Positions 62,501-64,000 of a stretch of 64,000 nt of DNA are shown here, in pieces. The position numbers and the translations under genes are program-made. Location of the stretch: positions 18,180,501 through 18,244,500 of the forward strand of contig NC_079882.1 of assembly GCF_029227915.1 (NCBI RefSeq), written 5' to 3'. The notes beneath the pieces are model-generated. The model worked only from the letters and a program-made list of their open reading frames with translations, was not told where the DNA came from and made no database searches. This DNA is from Hydractinia symbiolongicarpus (lineage: Eukaryota; Cnidaria; Hydrozoa; Anthoathecata; Hydractiniidae). How positions within the stretch are numbered: position 1 is the first letter of the stretch; each line of letters begins with the position of its first letter.

Positions 62501-63719
62501 AAAACAGGAAATAAAGTGTCTCCAAGAATATATATTGACTTCTGTGCACTAATGTAGGATACAGATGCAAATGTGCAAACTGCTTTTAAAAGCAATTCTA
62601 AGATGGTAAAATGTTTTGTGTGTCTATGATGAAAGAAATATATAAGCATACAATGTCATCTTTATGCCAAAACAGTTATAATTGAAAATATATTCCTTCT
62701 TATGCAAAATATCAAATAAAGAATGGCTTTACTTAAATAGGAAATCTATTGTAACTATCTATAGCAGTATATATCAAAAACTTATATATCACCTAATAAA
62801 AAATATTAAATAATAAAAAAAGAGTTTTAAAAACATTTCAGGAGTTCACACACCCGTTTTAAGTCTTAGCATTCTTTACAATGATACTGAATTTATGGGT
62901 TACTATGAAAAAAGTACTATGCACAAATAAATAAGCGTCATGTCAAAGACCAAATATCTTAAACTTTTGTTTTTAGGACACATGCTCAGTTACTTGATTT
63001 TTACAGTAAAAAGACCAAATCCAGAAGAATAAATCCAAAATGATGTCTGGTGTTATTTTTAAATACAATTGTGGTAGCTGCAAAGCTACTTTTATTACTG
63101 AAACATCATAGCATCTCAACGCACGCACATTAATGTACGGTCGTATGAAAACACCCCATCTTTTGACGGTTATTGTATCCAGGTACAAGGGATTGCTCTC
63201 CGCTAGGAATAAAAGAAAACTTATTCATTAAGCAAAAATATTTTAAATATTCAAGTATCATTGTAAAAATACTTTTAGGCTTTAAAATAACTGCAAAAAA
63301 AATTTGCTTGTGTGGTCTTTCACGCTCATTGTTTATAAAAATTGAAGTTGCAAGACAGTGGTTCTTTTAAAGGATATCACATTTAGAGATTAATACATTT
63401 TTGAGCGACCTGTGGCATAGCTGTACTTAAGCAATTAACCTGGACTTCAACATCACTCTTCTATGCTCATATATAATACTGAGCTTCAGCAGGGCAAATC
63501 ATGTCAATAACCCTTTGTGTACAGAGTTCATAAATGTACATGAAGTTACTTACCTGTTATAATGAAACACTTTTATAAAATATTCAACATTTCCATCTAC
63601 ATCAATATATGGCAGTTTATCTGCAATCATAAGTAACTGCACCAATACTTTTGCACACAAAATGTGAATGTTTGAATTTAGTGGCTCCAATAGAAGTTGA
63701 AAATAATATCTTGTAAACT
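2427..63719 (-). CDS. ATM: ATM protein kinase gene, 5' half (20 exons, partial at both ends)
   Basis: Gene span; exons are listed separately. ATM is a PI3K-like serine/threonine kinase in the nucleus that is activated by DNA double-strand breaks through the MRN complex and phosphorylates checkpoint and repair proteins. Only the N-terminal and middle HEAT solenoid is in the window; the kinase, FAT and FATC parts would lie beyond position 1. Seen directly: 20 exons with GT-AG borders, open frames and matching phase at all 19 junctions. Known family: spliced in order, the peptide follows human ATM from the segment [12 protein letters not shown] to HQVRMLAAES, including LGDTLFPVL, the WDAIV/WLRVIVQLL region, LREQLISWLL, an acidic linker and CPHVRIRIASVLEIL. 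Segments are shorter than in human, mostly in disordered parts. The start codon lies beyond 64000. A different HEAT-repeat protein is possible, but the ordered match makes this unlikely. Confidence 0.85.
2536..3732. other. ATM intron 19
   Basis: A+T-rich intron of about 1.2 kb. Short frames on both strands look random. No repeat recognised. Confidence 0.5.
3733..3805 (-). CDS. ATM: ATM exon 19
   Basis: Acceptor ctttttatag, donor gtatat. One nt completes Arg, then 24 codons ending in phase 0. CPHVRIRIASVLEILAK aligns with human FSVRMALVNCLKTLLEA, a HEAT-repeat helix pair. Confidence 0.83.
3806..4375. other. ATM intron 18
   Basis: About 0.57 kb between exons 18 and 19; nothing recognised. Confidence 0.5.
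4376..4458 (-). CDS. ATM: ATM exon 18
   Basis: Acceptor gtctttttag, donor gtatgt. 27 codons plus 2 nt. LSTVCEVIEQGGNNISSKEC and then INITHCI align with human [26 protein letters not shown], including the LSxVC start and the conserved Cys. The human helix before LSNVC is missing here. Confidence 0.83.
4459..5425. other. ATM intron 17
   Basis: About 1 kb. The human protein has a helix between the segments matching exons 17 and 18; I looked here for an exon carrying it and found none with good borders. Confidence 0.45.
5426..5458 (-). CDS. ATM: ATM exon 17 (33-nt microexon)
   Basis: Only 11 codons, NGLLEESTLLM, between acceptor gcttatatcag and donor gtatgt, phase 0 on both sides. It continues exon 16 as human LIDSSTLEPTK does. 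Because it is a multiple of three it could be skipped without a frameshift. Confidence 0.65.
5737..5867 (-). CDS. ATM: ATM exon 16
   Basis: Acceptor tttttttag, donor gtgttg. The split codon gives Phe, then 43 codons to phase 0. RQMLRLCYDILAKVLFAYRR followed by TRDAFMDMLKKPQ aligns with human LLFLDMLKFLCLCVTTAQ and ADIRRKLLMLID. Confidence 0.78.
5868..6186. other. ATM intron 15
   Basis: 319 bp of A+T-rich sequence between exons 15 and 16; nothing else recognised. Confidence 0.5.
6187..6307 (-). CDS. ATM: ATM exon 15 (acidic linker)
   Basis: Acceptor attctttag, donor gtaaga. 40 codons plus 1 nt. The peptide is polar and acidic (DERE, DTFMEELEG) with several SQ/TQ-like serines at the start (ISQEMS). 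It stands where human ATM has the disordered acidic linker (MEDDTNGNLMEVEDQ). Sequence identity is low; the call rests on position, phase and composition. Confidence 0.72.
6308..9539. other. ATM intron 14, left part
   Basis: 3.2 kb without a supported exon. The minus frame at 8269-8499 has no family match. A pyrimidine-rich block at 7805-7840 and other low-complexity A/T runs are present. Confidence 0.4.
9540..10750 (+). mobile_element. Non-LTR retrotransposon (APE endonuclease plus RT), decayed
   Basis: Starts with a 5' segment shared with 32.4 kb (GTTAGGAAGGGCATCCAGCT at 9608). From about 9800 the frame reads RMVSVNFSTLRGKAGETVEI then ISVDMCCIQEVR, the start of an APE-type endonuclease, broken by a stop, then a RYTLFWMGN motif. 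After an internal loss, reverse transcriptase pieces follow from about 10230: ACLDLEKSFGRVPCKVIW (the F/Y-D-x-x-K/R-A/S-F-D motif has Gly in place of the final Asp), MRKLGYK, VDEWLVKMVLSMY, then VLSPLLFLLVLQA. Several stops and frameshifts; inactive. Confidence 0.8.
10054..10133. repeat. Short G-rich insertion in the retrotransposon remnant
   Basis: Begins ttaccgtaa and carries two degenerate units of the form 'aataaacgcc...gggg'. It resembles the G-rich units at 41.75-42.24 kb, which end in ttacggta. It interrupts the remnant between its endonuclease and RT parts. Confidence 0.45.
10902..10985 (-). CDS. ATM: ATM exon 14
   Basis: Acceptor ctcaaaatag, donor gtaaaa. 28 codons, phase 0 at both ends: LMLLCKELESLGPLEELIAV followed by LMNILQEK. 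By position it aligns with human [25 protein letters not shown]. It starts about 100 bp below a retrotransposon remnant on the other strand. Confidence 0.75.
11170..11944. mobile_element. piggyBac-type MITE, copy 1 (775 bp)
   Basis: Left end GGTGGCTGTAACCCTTT and right end AAAAGGGTTACTGCCACC are inverted repeats. The right flank is TTAA and the left flank TTTA (one change from TTAA), the target site of piggyBac elements. The interior (about 11215-11740) matches 41.1-41.75 kb closely. No transposase; the short plus frame at 11305-11487 is not preserved in the other copy. Confidence 0.75.
12094..12348 (-). CDS. ATM: ATM exon 13 (largest seen, 255 nt)
   Basis: Acceptor ttttctctag, donor gtatgt. 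85 codons, phase 0 at both ends. HEAT-like helices include SLTKILAYWSGFSAVVFKL, ASKMLMNLFNIGLGSMILLL and EKIMIINQCLEKLQLS, matching human LKESLDRCLLGLSEQLL onwards and RIGSLRNMMQLCTRCLS. The serine-rich human stretch between these and exon 12 seems absent or lies in an exon I did not find. Confidence 0.78.
12349..13599. other. ATM intron 12, left part
   Basis: A+T-rich, with no repeat recognised. A short exon-like piece near 13200-13260 (acceptor tttttgtag) has no good donor and a phase that does not fit. Confidence 0.4.
13600..13800 (+). mobile_element. Non-LTR retrotransposon fragment (RT N-terminal region)
   Basis: The plus frame reads VAQAIKKIKISKAAGVKVGA, then a decayed stretch ending ILSDWQS. 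This is the usual start of the reverse transcriptase in this family (K-A-A-G-P-S-G ... I-P-E-D-W). It overlaps in family content with 10200-10300 of the first copy. Stops interrupt it. Confidence 0.65.
13910..14060 (-). repeat. Inverted repeat partner A
   Basis: The reverse complement of this stretch matches 17755-17900: shared blocks include 'ggcaaaaaaatttatgtt', 'taatatctatgcat', 'gataaagt' and 'ctaaaattactgatgacag'. Similarity is patchy, with a roughly 25-base indel, as expected for two old insertions of one family. Confidence 0.65.
14353..14406. repeat. Perfect 19-bp hairpin
   Basis: TTGTATTTTCTGGCAACTT at 14358-14376 is followed after 2 bases by its exact reverse complement at 14379-14397. 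The flanking cacat/atgtg at 14353-14357 and 14402-14406 can extend the stem past a bulge. Confidence 0.85.
14407..16783. other. ATM intron 12, middle part
   Basis: 2.4 kb without a supported gene. Around 15440-16320 base composition is more even and there are three overlapping plus frames of 80-89 codons (15441, 15870, 16081) that I cannot place in any family. AGCT tetranucleotide repeats at 16690-16702. Confidence 0.35.
16584..16630. repeat. Short dispersed repeat, copy 1
   Basis: 'tacaattgtct' and 'gatacatttccaat' followed by 'tctttg' recur at 34454-34500 in the same orientation. Confidence 0.5.
16784..17295 (+). repeat. Unclassified interspersed repeat family, copy 1
   Basis: Begins GAGGCCAAATAACTTGGAAA and ends CCTAAGTGGATTTTTCCACA followed by ggccttattgacta. 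Internal landmarks: aagtttcccaaacctgg, gatgatgtcattaaaaa, aaagtacatgat twice. Copies at 38.43-38.91 kb (same orientation), 52.59-52.88 kb (inverted) and a piece at 39.9 kb. No coding capacity. Confidence 0.8.
17248..17281. repeat. Hairpin at the 3' end of repeat copy 1
   Basis: AAAAATCCACTTAG and CTAAGTGGATTTTT form a 14-bp perfect stem with a 6-base loop. The other full-length copy keeps the right arm only. Confidence 0.7.
17755..17900 (+). repeat. Inverted repeat partner B
   Basis: Plus-strand copy of the element at 13910-14060. The two would pair over about 120 bp in an ATM pre-mRNA. Confidence 0.65.
18213..18294 (-). CDS. ATM: ATM exon 12
   Basis: Acceptor ttcttgtag, donor gtaaga. One nt completes Arg, then 27 codons with the helix KNLLSTKIVNFLEKRLKDVL, aligning loosely with human FPHLVLEKILVSLTMK. 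The frame is set by the phase of exon 11; another frame is also open here (a cysteine-rich peptide), so this assignment rests on phase and on the helical pattern. Confidence 0.65.
20818..20905. repeat. Short G-rich element bounded by CGTACG
   Basis: About 90 bp: cacgtacgctctta, ggggggagggggtcaga-like tract, 'aaaagtctataagtgcgtga', a second G-run with ggtcaga, then gtacgtacgtatg. Two copies of the G-run/ggtcaga unit lie between CGTACG borders. It stands out from the A+T-rich surroundings. Confidence 0.5.
21510..21555 (+). repeat. Short dispersed repeat with a copy at 23375-23420
   Basis: 'gaagcaaaattgtggagtac' followed by 'gtttgct' and 'cgaagta' recurs at 23375 as 'gaagcgaaattgtggagcac' with the same continuation. 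Same orientation, about 45 bp. Confidence 0.55.
25085..25165 (-). repeat. tRNA-derived SINE head
   Basis: On the minus strand: GGGGATTGGTAGTTCAGTCG, then GTAGAGTG, and later GGGTTCAATCT. These are a perfect Pol III A box (TAGTTCAGTCGG) and a good B box at tRNA spacing. The 3' side does not pair back to GGGGATT, so this is not an intact tRNA gene. Confidence 0.65.
25166..26454. other. ATM intron 11, middle part
   Basis: No supported gene. Composition is slightly richer in G+C at 26120-26180. The frames at 25657 (plus) and 26067 (minus) have no family match. Confidence 0.35.
26455..26545 (+). repeat. Short dispersed repeat, copy 1
   Basis: 'cagagccttagatattgg' and 'cattactc.aaactacc..ttaga.ttctat.aaatcctt' recur at 56770-56832 in the same orientation. 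Confidence 0.6.
27260..27465 (-). mobile_element. Penelope-like element fragment
   Basis: Minus frame: ERIRKKSKILFILKDKNLHP followed by LCKLYE. The same KDKN.xPLCKLYE string precedes the GIY-YIG motif at 29.7 kb, so this is the linker before the endonuclease of a Penelope-like element. The motif itself is not present here. Confidence 0.5.
28200..28500 (+). repeat. Dispersed repeat family 'acttagtg..atccagtgga', two copies
   Basis: Units such as 'ggacacttagtgtaatgtgt' and 'acaaatccagtggagcg' at about 28230-28275 recur at 28432-28480 ('gagcgattagtgcaagtt', 'gcagatccaggtgga'). Related units are at 30520-30700 and 31440-31520. Confidence 0.55.
28501..29685. other. ATM intron 11, no gene seen
   Basis: A+T-rich. 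Contains a 12-bp hairpin at about 29430-29460 (TCTTACAGGTAG / CTACCTGTAAGA with a 5-base loop). Confidence 0.45.
29688..29915 (+). mobile_element. Penelope-like element, GIY-YIG endonuclease fragment
   Basis: Frame: KDKNPCPLCKLYEG, then TYIGETIRTFLEVQWKENGN, and a run ending SARHLETKDMAFRW. In Penelope-like elements the GIY-YIG domain reads C..C...YIGET.R.F..R..EH ... S...HL...H. The first Cys and the YIGET core are kept; the R and H positions are changed. No reverse transcriptase is next to it. Confidence 0.65.
29920..30510. other. ATM intron 11, right part
   Basis: A+T-rich intron with nothing recognised before the repeat cluster at 30.52 kb. Confidence 0.45.
30515..30700 (+). repeat. Dispersed repeat family, third group of units
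   Basis: Units 'ggcgtgttacaaatctagt', 'gagcacttagtgcaggtaaa' with 'gctgcacatccagtggagg', and 'cgcttatagtaatacagcgt' lie within 185 bp and match the 28.2 and 31.4 kb units in part. Confidence 0.55.
30983..31150 (-). CDS. ATM: ATM exon 11
   Basis: Acceptor tatatttcag, donor gtatta. The split first codon gives Asn; 55 codons and 2 nt follow. It contains VNQTVQQLKLREQLISWLLP, aligning with human [20 protein letters not shown]. It lies after an 8.4 kb intron and before one of 12.7 kb. Confidence 0.87.
31440..31540 (+). repeat. Dispersed repeat family, fourth group
   Basis: 'gagcaatttagtacaggtaa' and 'ctgtgctgcacattc' follow the same pattern as at 30587-30640. It leads directly into a tRNA-like sequence. 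Confidence 0.5.
31549..31621 (+). repeat. tRNA-like SINE head
   Basis: gccgcacatagtgtagtgtg, then tcgtctccggctcccagttc and gaatcaaatcccgctcg. An A-box-like TAGTGTAGTG and a B-box-like GCGAATCAAATCC lie about 40 bases apart, as in tRNA genes and SINEs derived from them. The arms do not form a full cloverleaf by eye. Confidence 0.55.
31625..32384. other. ATM intron 10, no gene seen
   Basis: A+T-rich. A small inverted repeat at 31922-31955 (GTTGTCATG / CATGACAAC). Confidence 0.45.
32385..32925 (+). mobile_element. Non-LTR retrotransposon fragment (end of endonuclease)
   Basis: The first 120 bp match the 5' segment of the 9.5 kb copy (GTTAGGAAGGGCATCCAGCT, aaacaatgccaaa). From 32560 the frame reads HEFGMATDTVVCNTSFSKWL and then GEVCVSQHRLLLCDIIVKSV, the end of an APE endonuclease (the SQHRLLxCD motif, where the catalytic His-containing end normally lies). 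The DNA between the 5' segment and this part is missing, so this is an internally deleted copy. Confidence 0.75.
32930..34080. other. ATM intron 10, no gene seen
   Basis: A+T-rich intron. 33000-33070 contains two facing copies of a 'ccaataaaca' type motif (ggacacggtcat / caataaacaacc). No gene. Confidence 0.4.
34082..34330 (+). repeat. Tandem duplication, unit about 145 bp
   Basis: 'gaaactaagtatttaaggga' ... 'ggctctgaaagtttaaacga' ... 'aaatcatctctcttccaca' is followed about 145 bp on by 'aggaactacatatttgaggg' ... 'agctctgaaagtttaaacca' ... 'aaattcatctctccatat'. Confidence 0.7.
34454..34500. repeat. Short dispersed repeat, copy 2
   Basis: Partner of 16584-16630. Confidence 0.5.
34800..35840 (+). 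mobile_element. Penelope-like element: RT plus GIY-YIG remnant
   Basis: Pieces in order: HPGIKSGILYGKVQ then LPVLTHNEHTVHDSFSF (RT N-terminal motif), VNLLFTNIPLDASINIC (the D-x-x-S-L-F-T-N-I-P motif), AGSPLGPTKANAFF (G-S-P-L-G-P-x-x-A-N), RYIDDNFILF (the Y-x-D-D catalytic motif, with IDD kept), then SVHRNPIFSGVYTHL and YPETFIDKVVYRFL. After about 35740, YKYKSSSYNAKLFPTTS corresponds to the GIY-YIG start with the key residues lost. At least four frame changes or stops; inactive. Frames alternate at 34671, 34984 and 35257. Confidence 0.85.
35965..36174 (+). pseudogene. BEL/Pao retrotransposon, C-terminal end of polyprotein
   Basis: Frame: DALQNSWPMARITDVFPDKF, HVRQVKLCVNG, RAIAKIVLLVE, ending in TGA at 36172. 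This is the DUF5641-type tail after the integrase of BEL/Pao elements (W-x-x-G/A-R-I/V ... V-R ... R-x-x-x-K-I-x-L-L). The upstream integrase is missing. Confidence 0.75.
36210..36640 (+). mobile_element. Probable 3' LTR of the BEL/Pao remnant
   Basis: A purine tract (tgtggggagccaga) precedes TGTTAATGCCG, a likely LTR start. The right end is not defined; the G+C shift near 36590-36620 (gagggccggaggatcg) may be close to it. The matching 5' LTR is not in the window, so this is inferred. Confidence 0.45.
36679..36930 (-). pseudogene. Phosphorylase b kinase regulatory subunit fragment
   Basis: Minus frame: SPTSSARKIGQWLWRRCLDG, ALNRVPHDFYTKIWHVLER, GYGFILEHKLTQ. The string RR.LDGALNRVP.FY.K.W..L is a hallmark of the C-terminal region of the alpha and beta regulatory subunits. 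After LTQ the match is lost (expected E-M-T) and the frame ends in TAA about 25 codons later. No other exon of this gene was found nearby. I take it as a captured or processed fragment next to the BEL remnant; a single true exon of another gene cannot be excluded. Confidence 0.65.
36935..37640. other. ATM intron 10, no gene seen
   Basis: A+T-rich, nothing recognised. Confidence 0.45.
37646..38160. mobile_element. piggyBac-type MITE, second family (515 bp)
   Basis: Flanked on both sides by TTAA (37642-37645, 38161-38164). Ends CCCTTCCTGTCCCG and CGGGAAGGG are inverted repeats; subterminal cctgatcccgg / ctgggatcagg are also inverted. No coding region of note. A+T-rich centre with G+C-rich ends. 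Confidence 0.8.
38431..38914 (+). repeat. Unclassified interspersed repeat family, copy 2
   Basis: Begins aggctaaataacttggaaac and ends cctaagtggatttttccaca followed by ggccttagtgacta. Internal blocks match copy 1 (gtttcccaaa, aaaagtacatgatc). Same orientation as copy 1. Confidence 0.8.
38915..39538. other. ATM intron 10, right end
   Basis: About 0.6 kb of A+T-rich intron before exon 10; nothing recognised. The plus frame starting 39313 is antisense shadow over exon 10. Confidence 0.45.
39539..39603 (-). CDS. ATM: ATM exon 10
   Basis: Acceptor ttgctcag and near-consensus donor gtaagt; 21 codons plus 2 nt. Peptide IGCMECTDAFNYVIYSGCKP aligns with human [20 protein letters not shown], including the SGC/SAC-x-P end. 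The intron to exon 9 is only 79 bp. Confidence 0.85.
39683..39863 (-). CDS. ATM: ATM exon 9
   Basis: Acceptor ttatgtttag, donor gtatca. One nt plus 60 codons, phase 0 at the end. The peptide has a hydrophobic helix (LILEILCAILDGYFVFFGL), a polar loop, and LNNLIGIIIK, which aligns with human FGLLGAIIQG. Confidence 0.85.
39903..40000 (+). repeat. Unclassified repeat family, copy 4 (5' piece)
   Basis: 'aagccaaataacttggaaat' then 'gcgtcagttattttat' and a gggcctacctaagac stretch match the start of copies 1 and 2. The 3' part is absent. Confidence 0.65.
40030..41067. other. ATM intron 8, left part
   Basis: A plus frame at 40391-40672 (KDAYKFAHDKQHREFTTLFK, VGAPAVRRLNQELI) looks more protein-like than its surroundings but matches no family I know; a transposase scrap is possible. 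40890-40924 holds an imperfect 16-bp hairpin (TAATCATATGTAGACA / TGTCTGCATATGATTA). Confidence 0.4.
41182..41259 (+). repeat. 39-bp tandem duplication within the MITE
   Basis: 'aatgattttaacttaacact' + 'aaaattgctgagtaagcag' occurs twice in a row; the 11.3 kb copy has one. Confidence 0.85.
41747..42238 (+). repeat. G-rich inserted segment with an ORF
   Basis: Begins with a run of G followed by cttataaaatta, ends with units 'gggggcttattcgggagtgg', 'gggggcttaattggtagg', 'gttatttgggagtgggggct' and 'tcatttacggta'. Between them a plus frame (41775-42050, 91 codons) reads WKEKKGGRTCCSSKVCCFD and DIWNGIVQQVKKKEKHPNFE, then TSVINTSTGEINTI and a stop. It matches no family I know. The G units could form quadruplexes. 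Confidence 0.5.
42283..43278. other. ATM intron 8, right part
   Basis: A+T-rich, no gene seen. Confidence 0.45.
43279..43326 (-). CDS. ATM: ATM exon 8 (48 nt)
   Basis: Small exon between a tandem acceptor (ctcagag; the second AG keeps the frame, the first gives an in-frame stop) and the strong donor gtaaga. 15 codons, YTRNHTTTAVRIIKT, bracketed by split codons on both sides. It corresponds to human PYVLRCLTEVALCQ. Both flanking exons fit its phase. Confidence 0.7.
43327..45637. other. ATM intron 7
   Basis: 2.3 kb. Contains a perfect palindrome at 43661-43688 (listed separately). The frame at 44286-44513 has no match. Confidence 0.4.
43661..43688. repeat. 28-bp perfect palindrome
   Basis: TAACTGTTATAACG followed directly by CGTTATAACAGTTA, no spacer. 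Such a site would suit a dimeric DNA-binding protein, but that is speculation. Confidence 0.85.
45638..45748 (-). CDS. ATM: ATM exon 7
   Basis: Acceptor tttaatttag and strong donor gtgagt. One nt completes Trp, then 36 codons and 2 nt. The peptide LRVIVQLLKERENAVFSKEQ then NVLISTFVASLDERS matches human [20 protein letters not shown] then LLMILSQLLPQQRHGERT. Confidence 0.85.
46540..46606 (+). repeat. Tandem duplication, unit 32-35 bp
   Basis: 'ggttcattgacaacaagttt' + 'ctcttgttttttcta' is followed at once by the same unit lacking 'aac'. Confidence 0.85.
47499..47530 (-). ncRNA. Degenerate hammerhead-ribozyme-like core
   Basis: On the minus strand: TTGATAAT, then GGCCGTcgtACGGCC (a perfect 6-bp stem), then GAAACGG. 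This matches the hammerhead layout CUGANGA - stem II - GAAA, common in Penelope-like elements and retrozymes. The core reads TTGATAA instead of CTGATGA, so C3 and G8 are both changed and activity is unlikely. Confidence 0.5.
48863..48947. repeat. Two adjacent related hairpins
   Basis: First: ATGTTACATACACTAA / TTAGTGTATGTAACAT (16 bp, 7-base loop; 48863-48901). Second: AAATGCTACATAC / GTATGTAGCATTT (13 bp; 48904-48947) with a related arm sequence. The first is perfect. Confidence 0.85.
51214..51347 (-). CDS. ATM: ATM exon 6
   Basis: Acceptor cttatatag, donor gtaatt; 44 codons plus 2 nt, entering in phase 0 and so joining exon 5 directly. A lysine-rich stretch (SSKKHKKFKATIKAPWDAIV) aligns with human CKRKKIELGWEVI. 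This is the region holding a basic nuclear localisation signal in human ATM; a similar role here is inference. The split last codon becomes Trp with exon 7 (human VPW). Confidence 0.82.
52237..52281 (+). repeat. 25-bp tandem repeat, two copies
   Basis: ACATGGAAATCAATGCCATC occurs at 52237 and 52262. Confidence 0.85.
52589..52878 (-). repeat. Unclassified interspersed repeat family, copy 3 (inverted, 5' deleted form)
   Basis: Reads in reverse: 'gccaaataacttggaaac'-like end at the right (tttccaagttatttagcc), then landmarks ttggaaaacttacccaattt, gatgatgtcc, gatcatgta. The left end near cttacttaggcaggt corresponds to the cctaagt border. Shorter than copies 1 and 2. Confidence 0.75.
53665..54003 (-). 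CDS. Unidentified 112-codon ORF, possibly transposon-derived
   Basis: From ATG at 54003 to a stop at about 53665. Serine- and glycine-rich: PPDQSPNHFSALSPSLLSTP, then VSSPFAFILGLLRRDGINGG, then a GGVLCQPAVGAVDGSSSDSS tail. It stands out by its even base composition. Just upstream (54131 downwards) a decayed reading starts MAFRNRALSEREIKNI, then a stop, then ELDDPIDSETFLCLA, which looks like the N-terminus of a transposase. I cannot name the family. It could be a coding remnant of a mobile element or a small nested gene. Confidence 0.35.
   Translation of the reverse strand: MMRKSSGNVVNQIPPDQSPNHFSALSPSLLSTPPKKRMQTCIRVSSPFAFILGLLRRDGINGGTLSSGSCGLSRGGVLCQPAVGAVDGSSSDSSVNEKIQFVNVRGVMFGCM
54140..56238. 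other. ATM intron 5, middle part
   Basis: A+T-rich with no gene seen. GCCATATGGC occurs twice (54291-54300, 54325-54334) within a 60-bp stretch. Confidence 0.4.
56239..56365 (-). CDS. Orphan exon candidate inside the ATM gene
   Basis: An open segment of 42 codons plus 1 nt between acceptor ttataatcag and donor gtaatt. The peptide begins ENVLTFVRITLTTKNLQHNF and contains LFYKLWALDYIFEIF; it looks helical and exon-like. It enters in phase 0, which fits exon 5, but leaves in phase 1. Joining it to the exon at 51.3 kb gives an immediate stop, so it either needs a further unseen exon, is skipped, or is a chance exon-like stretch. I leave it out of the main model. Confidence 0.3.
56677..56748. repeat. 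Fold-back with duplicated left arm
   Basis: Right arm GGCAGTAAAACTTATTGAAT + tttt (56725-56748) pairs with AATAAGTTTTACTGCC (56704-56719) across a 5-base loop, and alternatively with AAAATTCAATAAGTTTTACT (about 56677-56697). Two competing stems are possible. Confidence 0.8.
56757..56935 (+). repeat. Short dispersed repeat, copy 2, plus adjacent inverted motif
   Basis: 56770-56832 matches 26455-26545. It runs into gtgagctgcttc...gaagcaggagctcac, a short inverted repeat, and gagccctaaggctc. Confidence 0.6.
57588..57642 (-). CDS. ATM: ATM exon 5
   Basis: Short exon. One nt completes Arg from exon 4, then 18 codons SVCDTDEIIFLAAATIKK, ending in phase 0 at donor gtttgtg. It aligns with human VKENLIELMADICHQ. 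The open frame runs on past the donor for 34 codons to a stop, so the exon end is inferred from the donor and from the phase of exon 6. Confidence 0.72.
57781..57854 (-). CDS. ATM: ATM exon 4
   Basis: Polypyrimidine acceptor ttctgttttag and donor gtaaaa. 24 codons plus 2 nt, starting in phase 0. The peptide KFFEELYEIVYVEFEQFK aligns with human KWRSILYNLYDLLVNEI. It follows a 4.4 kb intron. Confidence 0.8.
57855..62255. other. ATM intron 3
   Basis: 4.4 kb. A serine/aspartate-rich minus frame (58353-58595: DDNDDEESDNNDSFEF, NTESDIDSNNSEL) resembles the acidic N-terminus of some transposases but could be low-complexity chance. Poly-T at 60975-60993, a (TA)n run at 61542-61554. No other gene seen. 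Confidence 0.4.
62256..62354 (-). CDS. ATM: ATM exon 3
   Basis: 33 codons, phase 0 to phase 0, acceptor acttctag and donor gtatta. The peptide ISLVHFFKVLTIVYSMMEEA aligns with the human helix after [20 protein letters not shown]. It ends in a polar tail (DTDTTHSKAK). Confidence 0.82.
62464..62623 (-). CDS. ATM: ATM exon 2
   Basis: Acceptor catcatag, donor gtatga. One nt completes the Arg codon split with the previous exon; 53 codons follow, ending in phase 0. It includes ILELLLKAVCTFASVSY and YILGDTLFPVLRCFW, which match human ALTIFLKTLAVNF and CELGDEILPTLLYIW. This is the clearest single piece of evidence for ATM. Confidence 0.88.
62960..63215 (+). mobile_element. Penelope-like element, GIY-YIG fragment
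   Basis: Plus frame from about 63055: FKYNCGSCKATFITETS, a stop, then HLNAR. It matches the Y-K-Y-x-C-x-x-C-x-A-x-Y-I-G-E-T-S-x-H-L pattern with T in place of G. The upstream LFLGHMLSYLIF is the linker also seen after 35640 in the longer copy. It lies in the 0.93 kb intron between ATM exons 1 and 2. Confidence 0.7.
63554..63719 (-). CDS. ATM: ATM exon 1 of those visible (TAN region)
   Basis: Acceptor tttttag and donor gtaagt flank 54 whole codons plus split codons on both sides (enters with 2 nt, leaves with 2 nt). The peptide begins FTRYYFQLLLEPLNSNIHIL and aligns with human [20 protein letters not shown], followed by a hydrophobic HEAT helix (AKVLVQLLMIA). The preceding exon is not in the window. 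Confidence 0.85.
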
Positions 63720-64000
63720 CTAAAAAAGAAAATTTTAACCATGAGTACTTTTGTTACTATATGCATTTTTTTATTCAAAAAAGAAAAAATCATAGCTTTA
63801 GATTATTTGCCACATTCTTTTTCTTGTTTGCTGAAAGTATTTTACCAATATTTAAACTTTAAACCTTTTCATTCTTACAAAAGTTTATACAACATAAACA
63901 AATTTTATTTCAGTCTTGAAAGTGTTATGTTATAATAAAGTGAACTGATTGGATTCTTAATGGATTCCTTGCTATAATTTTATGCAGATTTAGTAAAATT

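Noticed and set aside
62973-63188. 71-codon minus ORF in the intron between ATM exons 1 and 2
   Set aside because: It is antisense to the Penelope-like GIY-YIG fragment and has no match of its own.
1-64000. CRISPR array, operon structure, bacterial promoters or ribosome binding sites
   Set aside because: The sequence is eukaryotic with spliced genes; no regularly spaced repeats were seen.

Overview
The window is eukaryotic, almost certainly from an invertebrate animal. It is very A+T-rich (about two thirds A+T by eye), coding sequence is cut into short exons with GT-AG borders, and introns run to 13 kb and are full of decayed transposons. A medusozoan cnidarian (hydrozoan-like) would fit the base composition, the free-standing P2X7 'ballast' gene and the mix of Penelope-like, piggyBac-type and BEL elements. 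That species guess is inference and is weak.

The backbone is one minus-strand gene, read from about 63.7 kb down to 2.4 kb. I rebuilt 20 exons totalling about 740 codons. The reading phase is continuous across all 19 junctions, and the protein aligns in order to the N-terminal and middle HEAT-repeat solenoid of ATM, the DNA-damage checkpoint kinase (roughly human residues 165 to 1,100, positions from memory). The first exon or exons, the FAT domain and the PI3K-like kinase domain lie outside the window.

At the left end, in the intron that should follow the last ATM exon seen, is a complete three-exon minus-strand gene (666-1433). It encodes a free-standing copy of the cysteine-rich C-terminal ballast domain of the P2X7 receptor. 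Facing it on the plus strand (1-494) is the frameshifted C-terminal end of a transposase-like protein.

The rest is intron. Support can be seen for: three fragments of a non-LTR retrotransposon (9.5-10.8, 13.6-13.8, 32.4-32.9 kb); four pieces of Penelope-like elements with reverse transcriptase or GIY-YIG parts (27.3, 29.7, 34.8-35.8, 63.0-63.2 kb); the 3' end of a BEL/Pao element with a probable LTR (36.0-36.6 kb); two piggyBac-type MITE families flanked by TTAA (11.2, 41.1 and 37.6 kb); an unclassified 0.3-0.5 kb repeat family with four copies (16.8, 38.4, 39.9, 52.6 kb); an inverted repeat pair (13.9/17.8 kb); tRNA-derived SINE heads (25.1, 31.6 kb); a fragment of a phosphorylase kinase regulatory subunit (36.7-36.9 kb); and several near-perfect hairpins. 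Most other short open reading frames look like chance frames in A+T-rich intron.
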